Shown here piece by piece: positions 1 through 9,126 of a stretch of 64,000 bases of DNA. Below the pieces are notes generated by a model. The model was given only the letters and a program-made list of their open reading frames with translations. It ran no database searches and was not told the DNA's origin. Numbering within the stretch: position 1 is the stretch's first letter; the number at the start of each line of letters is the position of its first letter. The stretch is from Flavobacterium flevense. Lineage in GTDB: Bacteria > Bacteroidota > Bacteroidia > Flavobacteriales > Flavobacteriaceae. A program made the translations under genes and the position numbers. The DNA is taken from assembly GCF_900142775.1 (NCBI RefSeq), contig NZ_FRCC01000007.1, positions 124,001 to 188,000 of the forward strand, written 5' to 3'.

Positions 1-3000
1 TGTGATGGCTTTCAATTTTAGATAAAGATTAGATCTGCTCATTCCTATTTGTTTGCTAAAAACATCTACAGAAAATTCAGAATCGGCTAAATGTTCTTCG
101 ACAATACTAATGGCTTGTTTTAGAAATTCTTCATCCAAAACATTAAAAGCAATATTTTCGGGAACCATTTCCTTTGCTGCCGAATAATATTCTTTCAAAC
201 GTTTACGGGAACGTAAGAGATTTGAAATTTTTACTGCTAACAATTGCGTTGAAAAAGGTTTGGTGATATAATCGTCAGCACCCATTTCCAATCCTTTTAT
301 TTGCTGACTCGTTTCCGTTTTGGCAGTTAAAAGCATAAAGGGAATATGGGAAGTATTGATATTTTGTTTTACTCGTTTGCAAAAATGCAATCCGTCCAGT
401 TCCGGCATCATGACATCGCTAATGATAATATCAAAAGGTTGTACTTCCAATAAATCTAATGCCATCTGACCATCATAAGCAACAGTTACTTCATACATTT
501 TAGAGAAATAATCCTGTAAATAGGCTAGAATTTCTTTGTTATCATCCACAATGAGCAGTTTGATAGCTTGGACTCCTTCGGTAATTTCATTGATTATTTC
601 TTCATTTTCCTCTAATTCCAAATAATTTTCTTTTTCAGTTTCTTTATCAGTTACAACAGCTACTTCCTGCTTAGGATGTTCCTGATGGAAGTCATTTTTA
701 TAAACTTCATCAGAAATAGGAAGAATTACCGTAAAAATACTTCCTTCTTCTTTGGTGCTTTCGGCAGTAATTGTACCATGATGTAATTCGACTAAACGTT
801 TTGTAAATGCCAAACCAACGCCAGAACCCAAATTCATTTCTTTACTATTTACCTGGTAAAAACGATCAAAAACTTTTGCTAAATCCTCTTCGCTGATTCC
901 CACACCGGTATCAGCAACTTTTATTACTATTTCATCTTCTTTTTTCAGTAATTCTATGCTTATATTATGTCCTGCTTCGGTGTATTTAAAAGCATTCGAT
1001 AAAAGATTAAATAGAATTTTTTCCATGGCATCTTTATCGAAATAAAATGAAAGTGCCGTTTCCGAAGAATGGTTTGTAAAATGAATTTGTTTCTTTTCAG
1101 AAAGCGGCTTGAAAGATTCGTAAACATCATGTACAAAACGTACAATATCATTTTTATCTACTTTGAGTTGTTGCGTTCCCATTTCGGTTTTTCTAAACTC
1201 AAATAACTGGTCAACCAGATTGTACAGTCTTTTAGCATTTAGAAACATCAGTTCGTGTTTCTTCTTGGTTGCTTTATCTGGAAATGGCAGTTTCAATAAT
1301 TCTTCTAAAGGCGCTAAGATTAATGTTAACGGAGTTCGAAGTTCATGGGATACATTGGTAAAAAAATCCATTTTTACCTGATTGATATCGCGTACTCTTT
1401 CCTTGTCGATTCGTTCCTGTTTTAATTGTTGTAAGGCTTTAATTCGTTCTGTAATCATTCGGAAACCAATATAAGTTGCGGTACCAATTACAATTAATAG
1501 TAATAAAATAAACCATGTGGTTTTATACCAGGGTGGCAGGATTTTAATTTCTAAGGTTCTAATAGGACTCATTTCTCCATTAGGTCCCATTGCTTTTATT
1601 TGCAAATTGTAGTTCCCAATAGGCAAATTGCTATAACTAATTTTTAACTCGTCAGTACGTTGCCAATCTTTGTCAATTCCGTCGAGTTTGTAATAATAAT
1701 GGGTGCGGTTTGACGAAATATAATTGAACGTATTAAAAAAGATGCTGAATTGTTTGTATTCAGGACCAATTTCAATGGATTCTGCCTGATCAATATGCTC
1801 TTCCAGAATGTCAGTTTCATCACCTACAGCAACGGTTTTGTTTAACGCTTCGAGTGCTGTAAAATTAAGTTTTAAAGGGAGTGCCCGTTGTTTTACCATT
1901 GATGGATAGAAGTAGGAGAGTCCTTTGATTCCGCCAAAAAGCAGCATACCATCTTTAGCCTTATAAAAAGAATATTCGTTAAACTGTTTGTTTTGCAGTC
2001 CGTCACTTTCGTCAAAAGTTTGAACCGATCCTTTGTCGGGATTGAATTTTATCAAACCACTATTGGTAGAAATCCATAGGTTTCCGTCTTCATCAGGAAT
2101 GATGCCGTAAATAGTTTCTTTAACGAAATCTATCGTTCCTTTAAAACTGATGAAGGTTTCCTGCGCTTCATCATAGAGTCGTAATCCTTCTCGGGTTCCA
2201 ATCCAAATGCGGTGTTTTTTATCTTCTGTAATGCAATTGACAATATCGTCACTTCGTTTTCCGTGTCCAATATTTCCAAATAAAACATTATCTGGGTAAA
2301 ATAGGGTTACTCCATTGGTTGTTCCAATCCAGATGCGGTGTTTACTGTCTTCAAAAAGATAGGTAATATCATCCGATGACGGACGTTTTCCTGCCTTATC
2401 TAAATGAAGGTGTGTAAAGGATTGGGTTTCCGGATGAAACTGATCTAATCCTGATCTAGTACCTACCCAAATGCGACTTTTAGAATCTTTTAGAATGGCG
2501 TAAACCAAATTCCCAGCAATAGAACCAGGATTGTTATCATCATGAAGAAAACGTTGTACAGAACCGCTGTTAGGATTGAGTAAATTGAGCCCTCCGTTAT
2601 GAGTTCCAATCAGTACATTTCCATTGTCGTCAAAATCAATGGCTTTGATATTATTCGAACTTAGGCTGTTCGTATTGTTTTCATTATTTGAATAATAGCT
2701 AATCGTATTGGTGTTTTTATTCCAATAATTAACTCCTTTATCATTGCTTCCAATCCAGAAATCTCCTTTCGCATCTTGTTTGATTACGCCAATAACCTCA
2801 TCGTTTAAGGAAGGTTTTCCTGAATTTTGGCTGAGTAAATTAAACTTGATATCGTTTTTATGATAATAGTTAATTCCGCCATAATACGTTCCTAACCAAA
2901 TTCCGTTTTGTTTGTCTTTAAAAAAACAACGTACTGAATTTTGACTGATAGTATAAGGTTGTGCTATTTGATGGTAATAATTGGTAAAAGAATTTTCCTT

Positions 3001-3858
3001 TAGACTAAAAATAGAAAGCCCTTTGAAAGTTCCTATCCAAAGATTTCCTTCGGTGTCTTTACCCACGCATCTGATATTATTATCAGCAATACTATTTTTG
3101 GAAGAATTGTGAAGCAGCGAATTAAGCTGTCCCTTTTTAGCATCATATTGTATCAGTCCGTTGCCTTCAGTTGCCACCCATAATTTTTGATTTTCGATAT
3201 AAACATCATTAATATAGGTTTTTTTAACGCCTAGATTAATTTTTGTCAATTGATGCGTTTTAGGTTTTAATTTAAAAAGACCAACATCAGTACCTAAAAT
3301 TATTTGTTGTTGCCAAAGTCCGATATAAGCAATTTTTTTAATTTCATGTGATGAAGCATTGAATTTAATTGAGATAAAATTTTCCGCTTTTGGCGAAAGC
3401 ATAAAAACATCTCCGGCAATAGACGTTGCCCAAATTTGATGTGCATTGTCTTCTGTTATTGAAGAGATATACCATTCGCCAATGTTGCGCGGAAGAGGGT
3501 AATTTGTAAAACTATCGGTATCATAATTATAAACGCTAATACCTTTATTTCCGCCAATCCATAATTGACCTTTGTGATCGGTATATAAGCTTCGAATGTA
3601 ATAGGATTGCAAGCTGTTTTTATCATTTTTCACAGGACGATAAACTTTAAAACCTTTACTGTCATAACGGTTTAACCCATCCTGAGTTCCAATCCAGATA
3701 AAACCCAAAGCATCTTGTTGAATAGCAAAAACAGTACTTTGTGATAAACCTTTATCCACCGAAATGTTACGGAAATAACGATCCTGCATCTGAGCATGAC
3801 TCTGATTTGCAAAAAGAACCATGCAAAATAGTGCAATAAAAGCAATCTTTTTTCTCAT
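1..3858 (-). CDS. Hybrid two-component system sensor/regulator (HTCS), 3' end cut by window
   Basis: One-protein sensor, kinase and transcription factor, the usual regulator of a Bacteroidota polysaccharide locus. 1286 codons are visible from the ATG at 3858; the C-terminus lies beyond base 1. Order: signal peptide (about 1-22, ending SHAQ), a long periplasmic two-component propeller region with repeated (L/F)WIGT-type blades, a Y_Y_Y domain (about 706-770), one membrane segment (about 776-800), HisKA with VSHELRTP (His838), HATPase (DTGVGI, then GSGVGLAFTKRLVELHHG), a receiver with SDVMMPELDG (Asp1148), and the start of an AraC-type HTH. It sits 82 bases after the last lyase gene in the same direction, so it probably controls the locus at 3941-24788 in response to a periplasmic oligosaccharide. 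The ligand is inference from neighbourhood. Confidence 0.95.
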   Translation of the reverse strand, partial: MRKKIAFIALFCMVLFANQSHAQMQDRYFRNISVDKGLSQSTVFAIQQDALGFIWIGTQDGLNRYDSKGFKVYRPVKNDKNSLQSYYIRSLYTDHKGQLWIGGNKGISVYNYDTDSFTNYPLPRNIGEWYISSITEDNAHQIWATSIAGDVFMLSPKAENFISIKFNASSHEIKKIAYIGLWQQQIILGTDVGLFKLKPKTHQLTKINLGVKKTYINDVYIENQKLWVATEGNGLIQYDAKKGQLNSLLHNSSKNSIADNNIRCVGKDTEGNLWIGTFKGLSIFSLKENSFTNYYHQIAQPYTISQNSVRCFFKDKQNGIWLGTYYGGINYYHKNDIKFNLLSQNSGKPSLNDEVIGVIKQDAKGDFWIGSNDKGVNYWNKNTNTISYYSNNENNTNSLSSNNIKAIDFDDNGNVLIGTHNGGLNLLNPNSGSVQRFLHDDNNPGSIAGNLVYAILKDSKSRIWVGTRSGLDQFHPETQSFTHLHLDKAGKRPSSDDITYLFEDSKHRIWIGTTNGVTLFYPDNVLFGNIGHGKRSDDIVNCITEDKKHRIWIGTREGLRLYDEAQETFISFKGTIDFVKETIYGIIPDEDGNLWISTNSGLIKFNPDKGSVQTFDESDGLQNKQFNEYSFYKAKDGMLLFGGIKGLSYFYPSMVKQRALPLKLNFTALEALNKTVAVGDETDILEEHIDQAESIEIGPEYKQFSIFFNTFNYISSNRTHYYYKLDGIDKDWQRTDELKISYSNLPIGNYNLQIKAMGPNGEMSPIRTLEIKILPPWYKTTWFILLLLIVIGTATYIGFRMITERIKALQQLKQERIDKERVRDINQVKMDFFTNVSHELRTPLTLILAPLEELLKLPFPDKATKKKHELMFLNAKRLYNLVDQLFEFRKTEMGTQQLKVDKNDIVRFVHDVYESFKPLSEKKQIHFTNHSSETALSFYFDKDAMEKILFNLLSNAFKYTEAGHNISIELLKKEDEIVIKVADTGVGISEEDLAKVFDRFYQVNSKEMNLGSGVGLAFTKRLVELHHGTITAESTKEEGSIFTVILPISDEVYKNDFHQEHPKQEVAVVTDKETEKENYLELEENEEIINEITEGVQAIKLLIVDDNKEILAYLQDYFSKMYEVTVAYDGQMALDLLEVQPFDIIISDVMMPELDGLHFCKRVKQNINTSHIPFMLLTAKTETSQQIKGLEMGADDYITKPFSTQLLAVKISNLLRSRKRLKEYYSAAKEMVPENIAFNVLDEEFLKQAISIVEEHLADSEFSVDVFSKQIGMSRSNLYLKLKAIT

Positions 3859-3940
3859 AGCAGTTTGAATTATACTTGTTTTTTTATGCTTATTTTTCCT
3901 TTAACAATTTAGTCAATTTGTAACAAAAGACAATGCTGTT

Positions 3941-6628
3941 TTATTTGCTGTCATATTTGGCTACATCCGGTAATTCGTCAATAACCTCTTGTTTGTTGAC
4001 TTTATTTCCCTCCATTTCTAATAATACGGAACTTCCTGTAATTTTAGTTTTATGAGTTTTTCCCTGAAAAATGATGGGTAAATTACCGTAGTTGAATAAG
4101 GATTGAGCTGCCTTCCCAAAAACCTGTAGTGAAGCAGTTTTTTCACCATCTAATTGTGCGTGAATATCCCAATCTCCCACTTGTAAATGAGATATTCCAT
4201 TACCGTTTGATATCGTTTTGATCACTTCGGTTTTCCCATCCTTAACTTGAATAATGGTAAGGAATCTGAATTTTTGTTTGGCTTCAGAGGTAATTCCTGC
4301 ATGCCATTGGTCTTTAAAATCTTTGATTTGCCCCACATCATCAGTAACCTTATTCCAGTTAACAGCAGGTTCAAAGAATTTGTTGTGAACCTTCATTTTT
4401 AATGGAGTATTAGCAAAAACACTCGCATTTACATTCCCTAAATCGGTTTTTACGGTGAAATTTTGTTGATTGGCATTCGCTGAATTTTCTCCTTCGATGG
4501 TATAATACGGACAGTGAAATTGTGTTGTCCATTTTACAGCTTTATTCGCTTCTAATTCATCGTACAAAACAATATAACCACCATCTAATTGCAACATGTG
4601 TCTGCGGTATAAAGTCACACCGCTTTCGCCATAACCATTTTCTTTATTTGGAACTACCTTAATTTGTTTAAATCGATCCAACCAGAAATCGCTTTTAATT
4701 TCGCCATAAGCATTGCTGGCATCACCCAAAGCATATTGAATGTGTTGTCCCGAAATAGCTCTTGGAATCCATCCGTAACCTTCTTCACCAATTTTTTGAT
4801 TCAGACTATCCGCTAAAATGGTATTGTAAGCCTTTGAAGTTCGGTAAAACAAAAGATTGTGTTTGTCACTAAAATTACTGTAATACCCTGTTCCCCCAAA
4901 GAGTACTTTGCCTTTAAAATTAATTGTAAATGCATTTTGCGAAGCATGACCATGTCCGGAAGAACCAAACGGACTGCTGAATAAATAACTGCTCAAACTT
5001 TTATCGGCTTGCGCCAAATTTTCATGCATGGCTACCACACCCACATCAGCAAATTTTCTGGTTTTAGGCAATAGAGCAGGAGAAGAAGTAGGTAAATTTC
5101 TGTTGGGTTTATAATTTAATAATCGAAAGAAAAGATAATCATCTGTACCATGAAAATAATTAGGATGATCTCTCTTAATTCCATTGACATAATCGTTTAA
5201 AAACGGATTATTCATTCGGTAAGTAAGCGCATCAGCAAACCAAGCTTCGGCTTTTACAATGTAGGGAACGTTTTCCCACATATCGCCAATAGCGGTTGTA
5301 GCTGCACCATTTGGATGGGTGTACAACATATAATACGGTAGATTTTGCATCCAGGGCAATTTAAAATAATCGACTCCACTAAAGTCACCAAACATTTGAG
5401 AAAGGTAAATAATAGATTTAAAATTGACCCTGAAATAACCATTTCCTTCATGCCAGCCACCATCAGTTGTGCCCAGTACAGGAAAACGTGCCGACCAAAC
5501 TTCATACATATACGTAAGCCATTCTTTGGCTTCAGGAACATCATTGATGACAGCCACTGTTGCAATAGCAAGATTGCGCAAGGTAATTTGCCAAACGTGG
5601 TTATCACTAACATGCAATTCGAAACGATTAGGCAAATGATTATAGACTCTTTTTGCTCTAAGCGTAATGATGTTTTTGAACTGTTCTTTTTCCTGTGGCG
5701 TTAAAAAGTCATAACCTGCGTCATAAAACCAACCCAATGCTTCCAGAACAGCACCACTGGTAAAATCATCTCCGGTTGCCAAACCATCCGGATTCATATT
5801 AGCAATGTTTAACGCTCTGCGTTTGGCATCCAGAATAAAGCGTTTGTCCTTTGTTAGCTGGTAAGCAATACATAAATTACGAACCGGATTCCCCACAGCA
5901 TCTCCAAAACCGTGATACATTCTTTCGACAATAATTTTTTTCTCCAATGGAGTTTTTCCGGTAGTATCAATTATTCTTTGAGGCTTTTCAGTAGGAAGAG
6001 GAGCCAGCATTAGTTTTTCCGCGAAAACGATAAATTTTTTAGCTTCCGGATTATCCAGATTATTGCGATAAAAATCTTCACCAATGCGATTCATATCCCA
6101 CAAAAGAGGATGAGAACCTTCATTTCGTTTCAATACTTCTCTAATTGGCGGAGCTACTTTTTCATTGGCATATTTGGCATCCACTACAAAATCATAAACC
6201 GCTGACCAAGTCCATTGATTGCTGCCTTTTAGAGCATAACCATATTTCCAATACCATTTTCCCGGTTTTAAAGCCTGATGTAACGGATAAACAGCCCAAC
6301 GCTGCTCTGAACTGCTAAGCAAATCTTTTTTGAAATATTTATCGCGGGCCAGCATTACTTTGTAACGTACATTCCCAATGTTTGGATCTTCAGGTACAGT
6401 ACTGCCGCTTTCCATTGGTTTTACCATTTCTTTGCCATTCGTTCCAGGCCAAAGCAGGGCAGGAGCATTGGTGGGCACCGTAATTCCATTTACAGGATAA
6501 GGCCATTCACGTACTCTGGAATGCAATTTTTCTGCTGTTAATTGAATGGTTGCAGACTCTTGCTGACCAAAAGCGTTGCTTGCAAGTATTGACAAGGATA
6601 GTGTAATTATTTTTTTAAGTATCATCAT
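3941..6628 (-). CDS. Heparinase II/III-family polysaccharide lyase (DUF4962-type)
   Basis: Likely polysaccharide lyase that splits uronic-acid-containing chains by beta-elimination. 895 residues with a signal peptide ending near ASNAFGQ. The N-terminal part (about 25-150) looks like the DUF4962 beta-sandwich. An alpha/alpha-toroid follows, with DNHVWQITLRN and GGWHEGNGYF near residue 389, then a heparinase II/III-like beta domain with SSGHGHASQNAF near residue 555, whose histidines are likely catalytic. It lies 20 bases downstream of the sulfatase, so the two are probably cotranscribed. The family includes lyases acting on heparan sulfate, hyaluronate and related glycosaminoglycans (PL21/PL33-like). 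The exact PL family and substrate cannot be settled by eye. A second in-frame ATG directly follows the first. Confidence 0.85.
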   Translation of the reverse strand: MMILKKIITLSLSILASNAFGQQESATIQLTAEKLHSRVREWPYPVNGITVPTNAPALLWPGTNGKEMVKPMESGSTVPEDPNIGNVRYKVMLARDKYFKKDLLSSSEQRWAVYPLHQALKPGKWYWKYGYALKGSNQWTWSAVYDFVVDAKYANEKVAPPIREVLKRNEGSHPLLWDMNRIGEDFYRNNLDNPEAKKFIVFAEKLMLAPLPTEKPQRIIDTTGKTPLEKKIIVERMYHGFGDAVGNPVRNLCIAYQLTKDKRFILDAKRRALNIANMNPDGLATGDDFTSGAVLEALGWFYDAGYDFLTPQEKEQFKNIITLRAKRVYNHLPNRFELHVSDNHVWQITLRNLAIATVAVINDVPEAKEWLTYMYEVWSARFPVLGTTDGGWHEGNGYFRVNFKSIIYLSQMFGDFSGVDYFKLPWMQNLPYYMLYTHPNGAATTAIGDMWENVPYIVKAEAWFADALTYRMNNPFLNDYVNGIKRDHPNYFHGTDDYLFFRLLNYKPNRNLPTSSPALLPKTRKFADVGVVAMHENLAQADKSLSSYLFSSPFGSSGHGHASQNAFTINFKGKVLFGGTGYYSNFSDKHNLLFYRTSKAYNTILADSLNQKIGEEGYGWIPRAISGQHIQYALGDASNAYGEIKSDFWLDRFKQIKVVPNKENGYGESGVTLYRRHMLQLDGGYIVLYDELEANKAVKWTTQFHCPYYTIEGENSANANQQNFTVKTDLGNVNASVFANTPLKMKVHNKFFEPAVNWNKVTDDVGQIKDFKDQWHAGITSEAKQKFRFLTIIQVKDGKTEVIKTISNGNGISHLQVGDWDIHAQLDGEKTASLQVFGKAAQSLFNYGNLPIIFQGKTHKTKITGSSVLLEMEGNKVNKQEVIDELPDVAKYDSK

Positions 6629-6648
6629 GTTTCTTTTTTTAATGGGGT

Positions 6649-8034
6649 TTACAATCCTGATTCAAATGTATCTCCGTTCTTTTTGCACCATTGCTTTAAA
6701 TAGTTACGCATGGCAATGAGCTGCTTTTTATATGATTTCTTTACCGCAAGATTAGTTATCTCTCCAGGATCTTTAGTTAAATCGAAAAGCTGTTCTTTAA
6801 TTTCTCCTTTGTTGTAAACAATGTATTTAAAATCTTTGGTGATTACAGCACGACCACTAATACCTAAAAGATCTTCGTTATCTGCAAAATCAGTTTCAAT
6901 GACTAAAGTGTCTCTTAATTTTAGTTCAGGATTGGCTATTTTTTTACTGAGATCAATTCCTTTTAAATAATCGGGTTTTGCTACTCCGGTAAAACCACAG
7001 ATGGTTGGGATAATATCGATCCCGTTACAAACTAACATGTCATCGGTTCGGGGAGCTATAGAACCGTCCATTTTCGAAATGATAAAAGGAATTTTAGCTG
7101 CTTCTTCGTATAAAATCTGCTTTTGATTCCAACTGTGTCCGGCATTGCCATCCCCGTGATCGGCGGTGAAAATGATTACGGTGTTTTTTTCGATACCATA
7201 TTTTTTGAGTGATGCCAATACCATTTCGATATAACCATCCACTTTTTCAACCAAACGATTATAAGCCCAGCGGTATTGGCGCCATTTCTCAGGGGTATAA
7301 TTTACAGAAGGATAAGTGCGTAATCCGACTGTTACTTGTTGCTCGCGAACAATTTTTGGTTCGTGTGCAGGAATTTCCCAGTTGGCAGGCAATGGCGGAC
7401 ACTGATCAGCTGGTGGTGCATCTTCTAAAACATCCATTTTTAAATCCTCGCCACGAGCCCATTCGCAAATATCATGCGGATTTAAAAAGGAAGCTACCAG
7501 TAAAAATGGATTACTTTTATTGTCTTTAATAAAACGGGCACAGAATGAAGGTGTTGCCGCATCATTATAATCCAGAAAATTAGTGTTTTCTATGTATTCA
7601 AATCCGTGTTGACTTTTTTTGGTAGTGGGAACAGGTAGATGCCATTTACCCACATAGCCTGTTTTATAACCTCCGTTTTGGAAAATTTTACCCATCATCA
7701 ATAAGTCATCCGGCCATTGACCGTCTTTTTCAGGAGCATTGCCTATAAAACCGGTTTCATAAGGCATTTTTCCACTCATAATTGCAGTGCGGGATGGAGA
7801 ACACAAAGGTTGTGCACAATAGGCTTTGGTAAAACGAACTCCGTTTTGAGCCAACTTGTCCATTGCCGGGGTATGTAAATTTTTATTACCGGCTATACTC
7901 ATCGCATCAGCCGTTTGCTGGTCGGTCATGATGATGAGAATGTTAGGTCGTTCAGCTGTTTGAGCTACACTAACAGAAGGAATAGTGGTTAATCCCAACA
8001 GACATAAAAACACTATGTTTTTTTTGAATATCAT
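6649..8034 (-). CDS. Type I sulfatase, secreted
   Basis: Formylglycine-dependent sulfatase removing sulfate esters from the glycan or its oligosaccharides in the periplasm or at the surface. 461 residues with a signal peptide ending SVSVAQ. The alkaline-phosphatase-like core starts RPNILIIMTDQQ (metal-binding Asp near 38). The signature CSPSR begins at Cys78, the residue matured to formylglycine by an anaerobic or aerobic sulfatase-maturing enzyme that is not encoded here. FTADHGDGNAGH near residue 290 supplies further metal and catalytic residues. It is the only sulfatase visible in a locus with three lyase-like genes, which suggests a substrate with few kinds of sulfate position or help from sulfatases elsewhere. 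Subfamily not assigned. Confidence 0.95.
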   Translation of the reverse strand: MIFKKNIVFLCLLGLTTIPSVSVAQTAERPNILIIMTDQQTADAMSIAGNKNLHTPAMDKLAQNGVRFTKAYCAQPLCSPSRTAIMSGKMPYETGFIGNAPEKDGQWPDDLLMMGKIFQNGGYKTGYVGKWHLPVPTTKKSQHGFEYIENTNFLDYNDAATPSFCARFIKDNKSNPFLLVASFLNPHDICEWARGEDLKMDVLEDAPPADQCPPLPANWEIPAHEPKIVREQQVTVGLRTYPSVNYTPEKWRQYRWAYNRLVEKVDGYIEMVLASLKKYGIEKNTVIIFTADHGDGNAGHSWNQKQILYEEAAKIPFIISKMDGSIAPRTDDMLVCNGIDIIPTICGFTGVAKPDYLKGIDLSKKIANPELKLRDTLVIETDFADNEDLLGISGRAVITKDFKYIVYNKGEIKEQLFDLTKDPGEITNLAVKKSYKKQLIAMRNYLKQWCKKNGDTFESGL

Positions 8035-8447
8035 AATCTTTAATAATTTTAATCGGATGGCTTTTACTTACTAACAAAACACAAAACGAATTTAGTTATC
8101 AATGTTTAAATAAGGTTTTGATTTTGTACAAAATGATATTAAATTTAGTTAAAACCTTTGGTTATAGCTTTAATTACTTGTGGTTTTCCGTATTTATACA
8201 GCTAATTAAAGATGTTTATTTGTTGATTATACCCAATTTTTATAAAAATAATGGGATTATGTAAGTTTTCTAAATTGTTATTTAGGACTGTCTGCTTTGC
8301 GGACTAAATAAAAGGATAGGTCACGGATTTGACGGATTGAACAGATCAAAACGGATTTTTATAATTATTCTTAATTAGAATCATTGTTGTTAGATAAAAA
8401 ACATAAATAAAATTTTGAACTTAATATTTATGGTACAAATGAATAGG

Positions 8448-8585
8448 TCGCTCCTCTGGAGCTTGTTTTTGGCGATTCTCTTTTTCTACAAACAGAACGT
8501 CCCGATGGGACTAAAACAGCTCCGTTAGGAGCGATATGTTTGTAGAAAAATGTATTTCTTTATAAATAAAGCTCCAGAGGAGCGA
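8448..8585. repeat. Nested palindromic interspersed repeat (REP/MITE-like)
   Basis: Outer arms TCGCTCCTCTGGAGCTT (8448-8464) and its exact reverse complement (8569-8585) enclose inner arms TTTTTCTACAAACA (8481-8494) and its reverse complement (8537-8550). The centre holds two further small palindromes, GTCCCGATGGGAC (8499-8511) and GCTCCGTTAGGAGC (8519-8532). The GC-rich cores stand out from the AT-rich surroundings. No transposase is nearby. The layout is that of a non-autonomous palindromic element or BIME-like repeat; the assignment to such a class is inference. Confidence 0.8.
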
Positions 8586-8720
8586 GCTATTGATTATTCA
8601 TCAATTTTAAAAGGACAAGAATAAATTAAAATATTTAATCATTGGTAATAGGAGTTTCATCCCGAAATTATTTTTTAAATTAGTCCAAGTAACGGAGAGT
8701 CAAATTGTTATTTATAAAAA

Positions 8721-8749
8721 AAATGCAGAGCTTTTTAGGCTCTGCATTT
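8721..8749 (-). terminator. Rho-independent terminator after the small secreted protein gene
   Basis: Perfect 11-bp stem AAATGCAGAGC / GCTCTGCATTT around a 7-base loop. Read on the minus strand it is followed by a T-rich tail (TTTTTATAAA, bases 8720-8711). It lies 30 bases after the stop of the gene at 8779-9114, so it should end the susC-susD-fucosidase-small-protein transcript and separate it from the sulfatase-lyase part. Confidence 0.8.
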
Positions 8750-8778
8750 AGTATTTAACTTTTAATTGTATTATGAAT

Positions 8779-9114
8779 TTATTGCTTTGGTTTATTGCTT
8801 AGCGATTTTCCAAAATCCCTCCATATTAAGAACTCTTCAGGAGTTAGAATTGTTTTTTCTTTTACCGTAATATCTTTTTTCCAGGCTTGCAATTTCTCTT
8901 TTCTCTGTTCATCAGTAAGCGTTGCGTCTTCTTTAATGGCTTTTTGGGTTTTGCCATTTTCTGAAATTAACTCATACATTTTCTGTCTGTTGGCATCACT
9001 CAGTTTCATCACTGTAAAAATAGAGTCTCTTCGATCTTTCATACTTTTAGGTTTGCTTTGGGCAACCATAACAGTACTAATTAGCATTATGCCGAATAAT
9101 ATTATTTTTTTCAT
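8779..9114 (-). CDS. Small secreted protein, weakly Spy/CpxP-like
   Basis: 111 residues with a clear signal peptide (about 1-19, ending MVAQ). The mature part is almost entirely predicted helix and highly charged, with an LTDEQRKEKLQAW segment that recalls the LTxxQ motif of Spy/CpxP-type periplasmic helical proteins. I do not recognise a specific family. It starts 12 bases downstream of the GH29 gene and is followed by a terminator, so it is the last cistron of the susCD operon. A chaperone or stress-buffer role in the periplasm is only a guess; the ORF itself is well supported by signal peptide, spacing and terminator. Confidence 0.75.
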   Translation of the reverse strand: MKKIILFGIMLISTVMVAQSKPKSMKDRRDSIFTVMKLSDANRQKMYELISENGKTQKAIKEDATLTDEQRKEKLQAWKKDITVKEKTILTPEEFLIWRDFGKSLSNKPKQ

Positions 9115-9126
9115 GTCTTGTAAATT

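Larger units (their letters stand above)
8035..8778. other. 744-base intergenic gap
   Basis: No gene of convincing length or composition is present. The gap holds the nested palindromic repeat at 8448-8585 and the terminator at 8721-8749, listed separately. The part next to the sulfatase start (8035-8280) is very AT-rich and is where a promoter for the sulfatase-lyase pair could lie, but I could not pick out a clear TAnnTTTG element on the minus strand. Confidence 0.6.

Noticed and set aside
3917..3927. TTTGTAACAAA upstream of the first HTCS gene, same as the AbiE operator
   Set aside because: A single copy, far from the AbiE operon and on the chromosome; most likely coincidence in AT-rich DNA.
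5254..5704. Overlapping frames on both strands inside the DUF4962 lyase gene
   Set aside because: They are shadows of a gene with clear family motifs and have no independent support.
8448..8585. Insertion sequence
   Set aside because: Inverted repeats are present but the interior is only about 100 bases and holds no coding sequence; no transposase is nearby.
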